In this document: positions 63,974-64,000 of the stretch, in pieces
How positions within the stretch are numbered: position 1 is the stretch's first letter
Layout: the number at the start of each line of letters is the position of its first letter
NCBI RefSeq assembly: GCF_000496575.1
Contig: NZ_AYKT01000001.1
Location: 248,001 to 312,000, forward strand
Length of the DNA stretch: 64,000 nt
Direction of reading: 5' to 3'
Source: Geobacillus thermodenitrificans subsp. thermodenitrificans DSM 465
GTDB taxonomy: Bacteria; Bacillota; Bacilli; Bacillales; Anoxybacillaceae
Program-made: the position numbers and the translations under genes
The notes under the pieces: model-generated
The model's database searches: none
Told to the model about the DNA's origin: nothing
Seen by the model: the letters and a program-made list of their open reading frames with translations, nothing else

Positions 63974-64000
63974 GTGGATATTCAGCTGCCTGCGTTACAA
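63974..64000 (+). CDS. Start of an unidentified gene, cut by the window end
   Basis: GTG 63974 lies 8 bases after AAGGAA and reads MDIQLPALQ to the window edge. B. subtilis has swrB (ylxL) after sigD, but this N-terminus lacks the expected membrane helix so far, and nine codons do not allow identification. A GTG at 63966 in another frame is an alternative with poorer spacing. Confidence 0.4.

Overview
The window is a continuous, almost entirely plus-strand stretch of a Bacillales chromosome. Gene order follows the prkC-to-sigD region of Bacillus subtilis very closely. The roughly 50% GC content, G/C-rich third codon positions and protein sequences close to B. subtilis but with thermophile-like substitutions point to Geobacillus, Parageobacillus or a close relative. 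spoVM marks an endospore former and the complete fla/che operon marks a motile organism. I see no rRNA, tRNA, insertion sequence, prophage or CRISPR array. Only rpmB is on the minus strand.

Layout. Positions 1-3.9 kb: 3' part of prkC, then rsgA, rpe, a possible 29-codon upstream ORF, thiN and the 26-residue spoVM gene. A bidirectional terminator separates these from rpmB. 4.2-10.1 kb: asp23-family gene, fakA, L-serine dehydratase subunits and recG. 10.2-13.9 kb: a lipid-synthesis operon (fapR, plsX, fabD, fabG, acpP) behind a sigma-A promoter overlapped by a FapR operator. 14-21.5 kb: rnc, smc, ftsY, then ylxM-ffh (chromosome organisation and protein targeting). 21.5-26.7 kb: rpsP, khpA, ylqD, rimM, trmD, rplS with a structured leader, lepB, rbgA and rnhB (ribosome parts and maturation). 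26.7-28.6 kb: an orphan pair, ylqG-ylqH, resembling the flagellar export regulators FliK and the FlhB C-terminal domain. 28.6-37.7 kb: sucCD behind a promoter with a cre-like site, dprA, topA, xerC, hslV, hslU and codY. The trmFO gene found between topA and codV in B. subtilis is absent.

37.8-64 kb is the fla/che operon: flgB, flgC, fliE-fliK with ylxF, flgD, flgE, swrD, fliL, fliM, fliY, cheY, fliO-fliR, flhB, flhA, flhF, flhG, cheB, cheA, cheW, cheC, cheD and sigD, plus the first codons of one more gene. These genes make the basal body, the type III export gate, hook assembly, the switch, chemotaxis signalling, and the sigma factor for late flagellar genes. They overlap or lie within a few bases of each other, apart from one 194-base gap between cheA and cheW.

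Most of the window is conserved core genome and I do not claim an undescribed system. Points deserving a second look are the FliK/FlhB-like pair away from the flagellar operon, a hairpin that separates the only Shine-Dalgarno of swrD from its start codon, a probable CTG start for fliI, the small ORF before thiN, a long hairpin between rnc and smc, and the missing trmFO.
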